Below the pieces are notes generated by a model. It made no database searches. It was not told the origin of the DNA and saw nothing but the letters and a program-made list of their open reading frames with translations. From NCBI RefSeq assembly GCF_041296385.1, contig NC_091017.1, forward strand, positions 9,604,001-9,668,000: a stretch of DNA of 64,000 nt, given 5' to 3'. Of this stretch, positions 48,501-59,015 are shown piece after piece. The DNA comes from Aphelocoma coerulescens (taxonomy: Eukaryota > Chordata > Aves > Passeriformes > Corvidae). The position numbers were made by a program, and so were the translations under genes. Positions within the stretch are counted from its first letter, which is position 1. Every line of letters starts with the position of its first letter.

Positions 48501-51113
48501 TATCCAAAGGGCAAAGGGAATTTTTCTTGTTTTTTTTGTTTTTTCACCAGAAAACTCTTAATTTTGTAGAGAAGATATTCCTTGAAAGGCTTGACTCTGA
48601 TTTTCTCATCAGCTTTTGGTATATCATTGTTCTGTAAGTTTTTTGTTCATCTTAGTAACCAAACTGCAGTGACAAAGAGCAAGCTCCTTCACACCTTTGC
48701 TCTTATTGATTTTTCCAAATGCACTTCTCTGTTGCTATCTATCACAGCAACTATGCCTTTGCAATAATAAAAAGAGAGAATTCTACTTAGAACATGGTAG
48801 ATAGTTCCTAATATGGAAAAACTGAAGAAACACTGGACTAATAGGATCATATTCAGTGAAAAAAGCACTCTCAGGTCACTGAGATTTCTTCTTGAGGAAG
48901 TTCCTTGCATTGAAACATTCACAGTTTTTCCCCTGCATGGTCTGGGACTTTTAATCAGAAGTAACTCTACAGCTGCAATTAAATTTGAGCTATATGAGCC
49001 CATGCTTATTTCAGAATTCATATAGAGAAAATCTCTTCTCTTTCTTGATTATGAAAGGTGATCATGAAAAGCCCTGCAAGTCTCAGAACTCCGAGGCAAA
49101 CAATAAAAAGAAAATTTAAAACATTCGCTTACAATTTTTGGTAATGCGATGTTAGGAAAGAGTGGGTTTTTTAAAGGGATTGTTTTACCTAATGAGAAGT
49201 TTCTCCTACTGATTTTGAAATTAATATTCTGTACTTTTTTTTCTTTTTAATGTAAGAAAGAAAAGATTAATAATCTCATAAGTAGGGCACCATCATTTGT
49301 TGCATAATACTTTACATTTATGTTTTCCAAATCAGTTACCTCAGAGAATGAGCATAAATATGTAGGCTTTGAACAGAATGGCCAAAATAGAGTAAAATTA
49401 CCTTTCAATAATTCATTTGTATAATTACACCCTTAGGCTTCTTAAATTATGGCAGAGACTCATTCAGGAGCTGTTATTAGCTTAGAATAAAGAGAATTGC
49501 AGTTTTTTACTCCTCTGAGAAACTCTGATTTTTAGTCCAGAGGAAAAGGTAAAGAAATTTCTTGTGGAATTTGTAGGAGCAAGACAGAATTCACTAAATC
49601 TAAGAAACATGGTCTGTACTGGATATTTGCTTTTATAGGCACCCTTGACATTCTGGTAAGGAAGATGATTCTAGTGTACCAAAAAATATATATCTTCCAT
49701 CTTCTGATGTAAAATTTGCTGTTGCTACTTCTGCTTTAATTCAACTGAAGTACTTGTGCTAAATTAAAGTTTGTATACCATTTCTGAATATGAATAAGTG
49801 TCTTTCTTCTGGGATGTAGAAATAGAAGATAGAGATTTCAAGAGAAAGTAGAGATTTCAGCAGATCTGCTCTGGAGCGTGCTGAAGCATAACTACAATGC
49901 TTTCTCTTGTCATCAGCCACTGTAAAGTAATTCAGTATAAAAGCTGTACACTTAGCTCCTGTTAGCATTTGCAGTGCAAATGCTCTCTTTTTGCTCTTAT
50001 TCGTTACTTTGCTTTTTAATTCTTGTGTTCATCACTTAGTATAGTAATTCAATTTATGTAAGGAGAACTCAGAAGAACTAAGAAAGATTTAAAAAAGTTA
50101 ATGAAGGAATAGTGCACTTTAGCAGGTCAGGTATTTGGTTTGGATTTTTCCCTTAGGTAAACACTTGTAATTCATTTTTTGGATGTTTATCTGTACCAAA
50201 ACCTGGGCATTTTTTTGTTTACATATAGATAATATGACAATGATAAAGTACATTACCCTGGCTCCCATGCAAAGGGCTTGTATGGTACTGAATGAGAGAG
50301 TTAGTGTGCCCTGTGACTAAACTTGGCTGGATGTCTCCAGAGAACCACTTCTGGTCTGTGCAAGAGTTGAACATTTATGCATCTATTCATGCCCTTCTTT
50401 AGCAATAACACTTTTCTACCCCAACTATGAAGGGAATAGGCTATTTTGCTATTCTGTTTTCTTCTGAATTCATCTGGCAGAACAGTTTATTAACTATGAA
50501 TTTATCAACCATGATTTTGTAACTTAAAGAGTAGGAAAATGTAATGTTAAGTAACTTGGGAGCAGAAGATTCAGGGCCTATCAAATCAAACATTATATAA
50601 TAAATTAACTCTCAAAAGGTAAAAGTTCTTCAGATGGAAAGGGCAATGATGAATTGTTTTAAGTAAGAACATAACACCAGTGTCTTCTAATAAAAAGTCC
50701 TGACCCGTGAATGCTCAACAATCTGCTGATCTCAATTGGGTGGAAAGATTGCCAAATTTAAAATGCACTGGCCAGGTGATTGAATCTGATTTCCAGCACA
50801 TACACATGGTGGAAATAACTCTATTAGCTTCCATATGCATCAAAACTTATGTGTTTTACAAGACTCTTCTTCAAGGATCTGGAGCAAAACTGTTACCATA
50901 ACATGCTGTTAAAGAAGCACATTAGCACAATTACAAAATGGCTGCTGCAAAAATATTGAAGTTCAATAGGGAGGAAAAGATACATTTATTTATGGTACAA
51001 AAAATGCCTACTACAGCATTTTGGCTGTAAAGGTGACGTTTAGTTGACTTGTTTTGCTAAAATGCAATAATTCTACAGCAAATATTTTTATTTTTTAAAG
51101 GAGAGGACTTATT
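45593..51113. other. Unique DNA, 5.5 kb, no gene seen
   Basis: No repeat family or gene recognised. ORFs of up to 110 codons are on the minus strand without any recognisable domain. Homopolymer T runs occur near 48495 and 48530. Confidence 0.5.
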
Positions 51114-51680
51114 ATCATAGAATAGTTTAGGTTGGATAAGATCTGTAAGGTAATCAAGTCCAACCACTAACCCAACACTGCCAAGTCACCACTAAACCAT
51201 GTCTCTGAGTGCCACACCTACACTTAAATACCTCTAGAGGTGATGACTCAACCACTTCCCAGGGCAGGCTGTTCCAATACTTGACAACTCTTTTGGTGAG
51301 GAAATTTTTCTTAACATCCAATCTAAATTTCTCCTGTTGCAACTTGAGGTAGTTTCCTTTCATTCTCTAATTTGTTGCCTGGGAGAAGAGCCCTACTCCC
51401 ACCAGGCTGCATCCTCCTTTCAGGGAGTTGTAGAGAGTGATGAAGTCTTCCCTGAGTCCTCTTTTTTCCAGGTTAAACAGACCCAGCTCCATCAGCCCCT
51501 CCTCATCAGACTTGTGCTCCAGACCCTTCACCAGCTCCGTTCCTCTTCTCTGCACGTGTTCCTGCACCTCAATGTCCTTTTCTAGTGAGAAACAGCCACT
51601 GTCAACCCGCAGTCCCAGATCCTTTTCCACTGGGCATTTTCAGCAGTTCTTCCCCAAGATTGTAGTGCTACATAGACTGG
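51114..51680 (-). mobile_element. CR1 LINE, 0.57 kb, minus orientation
   Basis: Starts on the + strand with ATCATAGAATAGTTTAGGTTGG (the complement of the CR1 terminus) and continues through CCAAGTCACCACTAAACCATG, CCCAGGGCAGGCTGTTCC, TGCCTGGGAGAAGAG, TTCAGGGAGTTGTAGAGAG, CAGACTTGTGCTCCAGACCC, CTGCACGTGTTCCTGCACC and CAGTCCCAGATCCTTTTCC. It is the longest uninterrupted CR1 in the window, with an intact 3' end on the left, and belongs to the older type with the extended CCAACCACTAACCC 3' region. ORFs on both strands over it are artefacts. Non-coding, 5'-truncated. Confidence 0.9.
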
Positions 51681-51788
51681 CAAGTAAGGAAAATAATACA
51701 AAATTCAACTGACAGTTGATAAAATGAAAACATTTTTTTACATGTGAAAGTTAAATTTATATTTTTAGTTGCTTTGAGTGAAGTCTGA

Positions 51789-51820
51789 TGAAATGAAATG
51801 AAGTGAAATGTAATGAAATG
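51789..51820. repeat. Imperfect (TGAAA)n run
   Basis: Six pentamer units with single changes (AAGTG, TAATG). Confidence 0.8.
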
Positions 51821-54361
51821 AGCCCAGACTCAGTGGGCTTTTTCCTAGCCTGAAGGTATTCTCAGCATTTATATTGACATTTGGAATAGCTTTAGACTTT
51901 TGCAAGCCATGTAACAATAACCTGTAAAGATGCTGTACTAGCACATTTTCAGTTAACTGTGAAGTTATGCATGAAAGTGTTTATGAAGAGTGTTCTTCCA
52001 AAATCAAGGTCTGCTGAACATTTAGTTGTCCTTTTTTTAAAAAACAAATAGTACCTGTCTGTGTTCATTTATACATGTGGGCAAAATGCAGTGTCATACA
52101 CATCCTGTTCTGCCTCCTCAAAAGAACATTAAAGCTTATTTTACTTCTGCTTACTTAACAGTAACAGAACCAATATAGTATTACATAGAAACCAACTGCT
52201 GTTGAATGAGAACAGTGCCAATTGTCCATGGAGAAAGAAAGCTGCAGTCATATCTGGGTTATTTAATGTAAAATAGCATGTCTAGAAGAGTAGACTTGAC
52301 ACAGCATGAAGAGTATTCTCCACATTTCTCTATTTTCAATATTCTCTGTATTCTACTGCATCTCACAGGGAAATCCACTAAAGAATTCCTCATTAAGTAC
52401 AGAACGCAAAATGGAAAAGAAATGCTGAGTGCTGCTTAAACATCTATAAAGGATCAACAGCATACCAGCATGTAATATAATTGCTTTCCCTAGTGATCTA
52501 GAAAATCTATGAATATTTTAATTTCAAATATGAGGATATGCACATTATCTAAATGAAAACCTCCAATACAATATCTTAAATAGAATTAGAGTAGAAACAA
52601 AAATATTTTTCTGAAATCCTGAAAATTATGGCAGCAAGAGACCATAAATTTAGATATTTTCATTAACGTTGTGGCTTTTATAATGGTATCTCCTACCATT
52701 CATCTGATAGGATGTAATCTTCTTACTTTTGATGGAAGTAATAATGTCTGTAAGTTCACAGCAGCAAGTGGTTTGTTCTCATGAACCAAGGAGTAGCAGG
52801 ACTATGCACTTAACTTTTGACTCCCAGCTCCTAACTTCACATTTCCTGCAATGAGCTTTTTTGCATAAGTCTCTCTATGCTCATCTGGGTCAGAAAACCT
52901 AGTGGTGGTGAATTATAACTGTGTCCATTGCAATATACTTAGGTGCCTAAAGAATAAGGACTTCTGCCTTGAGCAGAAAAACAGGATTTAATCCTTAATG
53001 TAACAGTATTAAAAAGTACTGATGAGAGGGATTTGTTAATTTGATACCAGGTAAACAATTACAGGAGGGAGGTTACCAATGCATTCAACCAGTGACACCT
53101 CTGAGCCTCTGTGATCCTCAGCTGTTTCAAATCCCTTGAAGAGGAATTACCTGGTTAGATCCTGGGACACAATAAAATGCGTTTCAGCTTTCAGCTTGAC
53201 CTGTTAACCTACCACTTTGTTTTCTACAGCCTGAATCTTCTGACCTGCATGACCAACAGGACACGCTGCAAAACTAATTTGATATTTTTTATGTTTTTCA
53301 GCTTCGCAGGATTAGTGGGATTAAGTCTAAAGTTTGTTCTAGGTTTGAGAAGGGTTTTACAAAACCTATTCTGAATCTGAGATGAGTAAATGAATTGTCA
53401 AATATTTGTACCGTTCAGCAAATTTAATGTTTTGATTTTATCTAATTCAAACAGCCACTGTATTTGATCATTCCTCAGAAGCTAATATGTTGTGTTTGTA
53501 TTGGACACTGAATTAGGAGGTAGCAATGTCTCTATAAAAGCCTGAAGAAACCACGATACCTGAAACCCCATTTTACCAAAAGCATAAAGATGACACCTTC
53601 AAAACCAGCTGACTAATCAAACCAAAAAATACAGTATGAGCATGTGTAAGGAAAAGCTGTGTGCTGCATTTTTTCCATATCCAAAATGAATAAGCAAATA
53701 TTCATGTAGGTCCATGGGTTATCGGTTTAATACTTATCCTAAAATATGATCTGCACTGGAGATGTTTACAAGAATGGTGTAGTTAAGAGGAAAATAACTG
53801 AATGAAATAAAAGTTGGTTTATTTTTCCTCCCCCTGAAATAAGTGTTCTTCCAGAAAAAAATCAACAGGCACCTTGGAAAAAGTTGAAGGACACAGCTGT
53901 AACTTTTTCATTTCCAATTATGCAACTTTTATTTTGGTAGAGCAAGTGTGTTTCACTGATAAGAATGTCTTCTAAAATATAATTGAATATTTTAACTTTT
54001 AGTATATGCATAAGTTGGTTTATTATTTCTTCTCAGCCATAATATATAACATTTTACATCAGTATTACCTTTTTTTCAGATGAGGTCTTTTATAATCAAA
54101 CCTGTTTCACAGTTTAATCTTATCATTATATTACAGTCCAATACTCTTAACATTTTTATTGTTAATCAGAAGCTGGCAAGATTCCATATCATGTAGCTCT
54201 TCCTTGCTTCAAAAATACAATATCCTGTACCAAAAAATGAAAAAAAACACCTCTCTAAGATTAACAATAATTGTAAGAGAAAAATGAGATCAGGTGAAAA
54301 GTAATGCTCTGGTAATCTGACTCAAAGTTATCAAAGTTGATGATTTTGAGAAATATTATTT

Positions 54362-54405
54362 GTAGTTTGTTATTGGATAAGTAACAGTAGTTTGTTATTG
54401 ATAAG
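54362..54405. repeat. Near-tandem duplication, about 20-25 bp unit
   Basis: GTAGTTTGTTATTGGATAAGT is followed after AACA by GTAGTTTGTTATTGATAAGT, identical except for one missing G. Confidence 0.85.
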
Positions 54406-55935
54406 TTGATGTATTCAATTGGCCTGAAATTATATTAATTTTTCTGTCATATATGTGTTTTACTTCATTTGATGTTATGATTCACCATTGAAAGTGGTAA
54501 TATTGAAAACTAAACTAACAAACACTTTTGAAAAAATATTCCTATTATGTGAACTTTCTTTTGATATTCTTCTTGCTTACATTCTCTGTTACTCTTTGTA
54601 CAGTGGCATTTTACTGGGCTTAATGTTTATAGACAAATTTGGAGGCAGAAATTAATAATTATTAATTGACTTCGGGGCTGACCTCTGTTAAATCAGTTCT
54701 TTCCCATATATTACTGATGTGGTTTTGATGGCTAAGAGCTTTTTTAATATATTTGAGCCTCTTTACTGCAGTTAAGTAGTTTTGTTAATACCTGAAAATA
54801 ATTATGGATTAGAATTATTAGCTTTTTTCTTAGTCTGTCCCAAATTTCTTTTAAAAGGTCAAAATAAAATCAGTGAGGATGACAATACCTTTTTGGCCCT
54901 TAAATGGTTGTGACAACTGAAGTTACACCTGGGTGATGCAGTGCTGAAGTTTTTGGCTGAAAGATTAAAACTGTCAGATAAGAATTAAAGCTGTGTTGCA
55001 ACTGAAAGGATGGCCCTGCCTAAGACACATAAAGAATCAGTATTATTGCACAAAATAAAAATTAGATCATTGCTTCAACCATTCTGAAATGGCTAACGCT
55101 ATAGATCGCCTATGGGTAGCACCTCCTCGATATGTGGGGTTTAAAACCAATAGTTAAAACCACACCAATTTGCTATTATTTTCTACCTAAAGGCTATAAA
55201 AAGAAGTCTCTGATGCATCCTTGATAACATTCCTGTTTTAACGCTATCAGGTATACCAAAGATTAGTAGGTCATAATGATACTGTCTTAATTAACTGTTA
55301 GAGAGCTTATTACATGCTTTATGTTTGAGTTCAGATGCAGATACATTTACTATTATAATGCCATAGCTGTTACAGATTGTCCACTTTATACGTAGGCCAA
55401 GCTCAAACATCAATAGTACCCTTCTGGTGCCTAAAATCATGAATGGTTTGGAATAGACTAAAATGTCATTTCTCACTTATCTATGAAATTTTACAGACAA
55501 AAGTAGTCAAAATCTATAATTATAAATGTAAATTTTCTTTCTTGGAAAAGCAGTGTGTCACCTTCCTTGGTATGTTTCTGTACCATAAGATCCCGTGTAA
55601 GATTTTGAAAGCTTCAAAGTGACAGAAAACATAGTCATTATTTGATTGACTAAGAGGATGATTTGGGTAAAAAAAGGGTAACTTTTGACAACTATGTCTG
55701 CACAGATCTTGTAAAAGTTTTATAGACTACTAAAGAAAAATATTCTGCTGCAAGAAACCTCACATCTGAAATATGATAGTCACAATCTGCATACCCATTG
55801 CATCTTTCCATATGAGAATATAGATTTGCATTTTTTTACAAGTGTAAAATTTCAAGCTGTAAGTTAAAAGAGAATTTAATATGTCATGCTACAACTGTGC
55901 CATCTAATTTTCTTTATTGTTTCCTTTGCCCACAG

Positions 55936-56009
55936 ATACAGTGTTTTTGAATCAGCCTGGCTTGTCATGTGCCAAAGTTTTGTACAGGAAACAAGAAAGA
56001 AAAATGAGG
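55936..56009 (+). other. Candidate splice-bounded exon (unproven)
   Basis: TTTATTGTTTCCTTTGCCCACAG (to 55935) is a strong 3' splice site. GAGG|GTAAAC at 56010 is a moderate 5' splice site lacking G at +5. The 74 bases between are open in two frames (frame 2 starts YSVFESAWLVMCQSFVQETR; frame 3 starts TVFLNQPGLSCAKVLYRKQE). Neither peptide is recognised. Confidence 0.2.
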
Positions 56010-56331
56010 GTAAACACACACACAATACATGAAAAACATCGCTTACCAATGGCAAACAGATCAGACTTTTTTTCAGTTTCAATGGTGGTTTGAAGAGACT
56101 CTCAATATCAATGATTCAGTCTGTAGGACTCTTCAAACTAGAGGTCTGTGGCAGCCTTAAGCTGGAAAAACTTTATTTCTATCCAACCTTCTCAAATTAA
56201 AGTAGCTGTGACGATGCTTTTGCTGTTCATATATATAACATGCTTGGTATATTTCTTAGTTACCAGAGATTAATTACAAAAAATATTACCCAGAGATTAT
56301 ACTGGCCTAGAGGTAGTTGACTTCAGGCTTT

Positions 56332-56375
56332 GAAACCTGAATTTACCTGAAGCCTTGATTTCCTGTTCAGGTTTC
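56332..56375. repeat. 10-bp inverted repeat with nested arms
   Basis: GAAACCTGAA (56332-56341) pairs exactly with TTCAGGTTTC (56366-56375). A further ACCTGAA copy and an upstream TTCAGG allow alternative hairpins. Confidence 0.75.
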
Positions 56376-56402
56376 AGAACCCTCGACACCCTTACTTAGT
56401 CT

Positions 56403-56408
56403 GACTAG
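56403..56408. repeat. Left target-site duplication GACTAG
   Basis: GACTAG recurs at 56774-56779, bracketing the LTR. Six bases is typical of ERVK-type insertion. Confidence 0.65.
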
Positions 56409-56773
56409 TATTACTGCAACCCTGCGGTATATCACCGTGTTCCACAGCCATAGGGAGGAGGAGAGAAGATCCAGCAGGCAGGAATTGTGCAGCAAGATTG
56501 ATTTATTTAATTATTTTACAAACTGTTTTATAGACTTTTCCTTCATAGTCAAATTGGACAAAGGACCAGCCACCCCTTGGGGGTGATTGGCTAAAATCCT
56601 AAAACATCCATTGTCAAAATATTTTTCTACTGTACCATAAACAAGACTTTTTAAAGGCTGCAGGTGTTTGATTGTTTACATAACTCTGCTACCTCTTCTG
56701 TGAGAGAGAAAAGTCTCTCACGGACTTAGAAAATAGCAAGAAAATCCTTGCTGGCAGCATTTTTGTATCTACA
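56409..56773 (-). mobile_element. Solo LTR, ERVK-like by its 6-bp duplication
   Basis: The element lies between two GACTAG copies. Its + strand left end reads TATTACTGCAACC, which becomes a canonical TG terminus if one G-to-A change is assumed; the right end is GTATCTACA with a proper CA. A minus-strand AATAAA (TTTATT at 56502-56507) marks minus orientation. GTGAGAGA and TCTCTCAC (56700-56721) form an 8-bp hairpin in the U3 part. Length is 365 bp. I recognise the body (GAGAGAAGATCCAGCAGG, then CAAATTGGACAAAGGA) from memory as an avian ERV LTR. No internal retroviral sequence is attached. Confidence 0.7.
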
Positions 56774-56779
56774 GACTAG
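56774..56779. repeat. Right target-site duplication GACTAG
   Basis: Exact copy of 56403-56408 next to the LTR right end. Confidence 0.65.
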
Positions 56780-58049
56780 GATGAAAACAGTGAGGTTTTT
56801 TCTCCTTTCTCATAACAGGCTGAGCTTTCCTGCATTTGTTTATATATGACTGTAATTAGTATATGTGAAAATATAATATGATATTAGTATTCATTAAAAA
56901 ATGGGTGATAAAATATGTTAATAAAAATATGTATTTTGATATGGGAAATATTTATATATATTATATACCATTATAAGTGAATTGGTAAAATAAGATGTAT
57001 TTATACCACTATAAAAATAATAGTGTGACATGTGAAACAAATACTTATTAGAATTAAGTGATGCTACTGAGTGATCTCATTATTTTCAAAAACCAATAGG
57101 ATCAAATGTCTTTCCTTTAGCAACTCAGAATCCAAAGGTTATATTTTGCTGATTAAATGTGGAGCTTGCTGGTATTTTATGAGTTACAAGAATGTACTAG
57201 TGGACCTCATTATTCACAAAATATCAATAAACCAAACATTTATGCAGTTCAGCAAACCAAAAGGAAAACTGAAATGTGAATTTAAATGATATGAAAATAA
57301 AAGGATATCAAATGATATGTAAGTAACTGCACATAACCGAGAAGAATAATCTCAGTTTTATTCCTCTAAATATAAGATTACTTAATGTTATATTGAATTC
57401 CCATCGATTTATGTATTACTCAAGTATATAAAGTTAACCATGCTCCAAGTTCAGCAGGGGTTCTTAACTCCTATTTACATTCCTAACCTCCTGCTGAAAC
57501 CATGTGATTAGACATTTGCAGTATCACACTTTTTCACATGGTTTTCTATACACATCATTTATTTGCCCTTCTGACTTCAGACGTAAAGTTGGCTTATTAT
57601 AAACACCAGGTTTTCAGAAATGATGAGCCACAAGTCCTCTGCTGCAAGTTATAAAATACTGGTTCTTCTTATTTTTGTAAATCCTTTTTGTTACAATCAC
57701 ATGAACATGTAGAGGAAGAGGGCCCTTAAGAGAGAGATTTGTCTCAAAGGAACTGAAATAATTCTGTATCCTTTGTCTAACCAACCACTATGGAGTTTAA
57801 AACTTACTATATACAAACTTGCATAATAAATGCTGAAAAAGATGAACTTAAAAAAGAGTTACAATGAGAAGATTTACCCTCAAATAGTTAATTTCCTACT
57901 CCGTATTGCAATATGCTTTGGTAAAGAACCCAGGTCGTTCACATATACTTCAAAAAATATTTGCACAGAATACTGGTGCCTATCAATTTCTTCTTCCCTC
58001 CTCTTGATTTGTGTGTTCAATACTGTAAAAGGGAAGAGGAACATAGATC
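56780..58049. other. Unique AT-rich DNA
   Basis: Strongly AT-rich around 56850-57020 with TATA-type runs. No gene or repeat family recognised. Confidence 0.5.
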
Positions 58050-58225
58050 TATGGGACCTGGTGAGATGCATTGCACAGTCCTGAGGGAATCAGCAAATGT
58101 AGTTGCCAAGCCACTCTCCGTGATATTTGAAAAGTCATGGCAGTCCCAGGTGACTGGAAAAGGGGAAACATTGTACCCATACTTAAAAAGGGTGGAAAGG
58201 AGGACCCTGGGAGCTACTGACCTGT
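58050..58225 (+). pseudogene. Decayed CR1 reverse-transcriptase fragment
   Basis: Translation of this stretch gives [14 protein letters not shown] and, after a one-base frame change, [20 protein letters not shown] followed by SY and a stop. These are the N-terminal reverse-transcriptase (fingers) motifs of CR1 ORF2. The frame change at about 58145 and the TGA at about 58218 show that the fragment is dead. Directly at about 58226 the sequence jumps to the CR1 3' UTR, so most of the RT domain and the ORF2 C-terminus are missing. The plus-strand 109-codon ORF here only partly follows the real frame. Confidence 0.85.
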
Positions 58226-58392
58226 ACTGGGAGAATGGTGAGGCACTTGCCCAGAGAAGCTGTGGTTGCCCCATCCGTGAAAGTGTTTAAAGCCAGGTTG
58301 GATGGAGCTCTGAGCAAACTGTTCTGGTAGAAGGTGTCCCTGTCCATGGCAGGGAAGCTGGAACTAAATGGTCTTTAAGGTTCCTTCAAACC

Positions 58393-58398
58393 CAAACC
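58393..58398. repeat. Left target-site duplication CAAACC
   Basis: CAAACC (58393-58398) before the LTR and CAAACC (58986-58991) after it. The sequence belongs to the CR1 terminus (CCCAAACC...ATTCTATG). Confidence 0.88.
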
Positions 58399-58985
58399 TG
58401 TTGATTTCTCTATTTGCATTTTGCCTCTCATTTGAGAGTTCTTTTACTCAGAGTTCGGATTAAAACGCAGGAGACACAGGCTTCTTCTTCTAATTTGATG
58501 TTTATTATTTCTTATCTATGGCATAGCTGCACAGAGTGTGCCTCTAAGTTAACAAGGTGGAAAATGGCCCCCAAGTGCTCCCTTCCAAGGTCTTTTAAAG
58601 TCCAATCTATCCAATTATGGAATGCCAACTAATTTGTTTTTACTTATAATCCAATAACTAATTATTCATGTTCTGCACTGCAGGTTTTTTGAACCAATAT
58701 CAGGACACCCAAATTTGTGAAGAAGGAGGAGGAAAGAAGAAGAACTAATCCACACCCCAGATCCTCCATCTTGTTACTAAATCCCATAAAGCTAATTTTT
58801 CTACATCTCTACATATTCTACCCAGTGACATAACAAATTTCTTTTTAATTACACAGCAAAAATCTCAGTGCTATCATATTAAAAGGGGAAGCCTTTCCCA
58901 AGGCCTCAGGTCAAATGCAGTGTGCTTTTGAGATCACTGCCTGTCAGCACTGAGACTGGAATTCTCTGAACCCAGGGTTCCAACA
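58399..58985 (-). mobile_element. Complete solo LTR nested in a CR1, ERVK-like
   Basis: The LTR runs from TGTTGATTTC to GGTTCCAACA: perfect 5-bp inverted termini TGTTG/CAACA, with a 6-bp duplication CAAACC of CR1 sequence on each side. Length is 587 bp. AATAAA reads on the minus strand near 58501-58506, about 100 bases from the LTR 3' end, so the orientation is minus. I recognise the body (GACACAGGCTTCTTCTTC, CCTCCATCTTGTTAC) from memory as a passerine ERV LTR. Two recombined LTRs leave a single copy, and no internal genes remain. Because it interrupts the CR1 tail, it is younger than that CR1 copy. The 6-bp duplication points to a class II (ERVK-like) integrase. Confidence 0.9.
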
Positions 58986-59015
58986 CAAACCCTTCTGTGA
59001 TTCTATGATTCTATG
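58986..59015 (+). mobile_element. CR1 tail separated by the LTR
   Basis: CAAACC (duplicated) then CTTCTGTGATTCTATGATTCTATG completes the CR1 of 58050-58398 with its 3' tail repeats. Confidence 0.88.

Larger units (their letters stand above)
51821..56402. other. Unique DNA, 4.6 kb, with one candidate exon
   Basis: No transposon recognised. It holds a near-tandem duplication at 54362-54405, the candidate exon at 55936-56009, and a hairpin cluster at 56325-56375. No gene identified. Confidence 0.45.
58050..58398 (+). mobile_element. CR1 LINE with internal deletion, left part
   Basis: ORF2 sequence (58050-58225) is joined to the 3' UTR block GGTGAGGCACTTGCCCAGAG, GGTTGCCCCATCCGTGAAAG, AAGCCAGGTTGGATGGAGC and GGTAGAAGGTGTCCCTGTCC, ending AACCCAAACC at 58398 where an LTR starts. 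The final CR1 tail resumes after the LTR. The join removes well over 1 kb relative to a complete CR1 and is a separate event from the LTR insertion. Confidence 0.9.
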
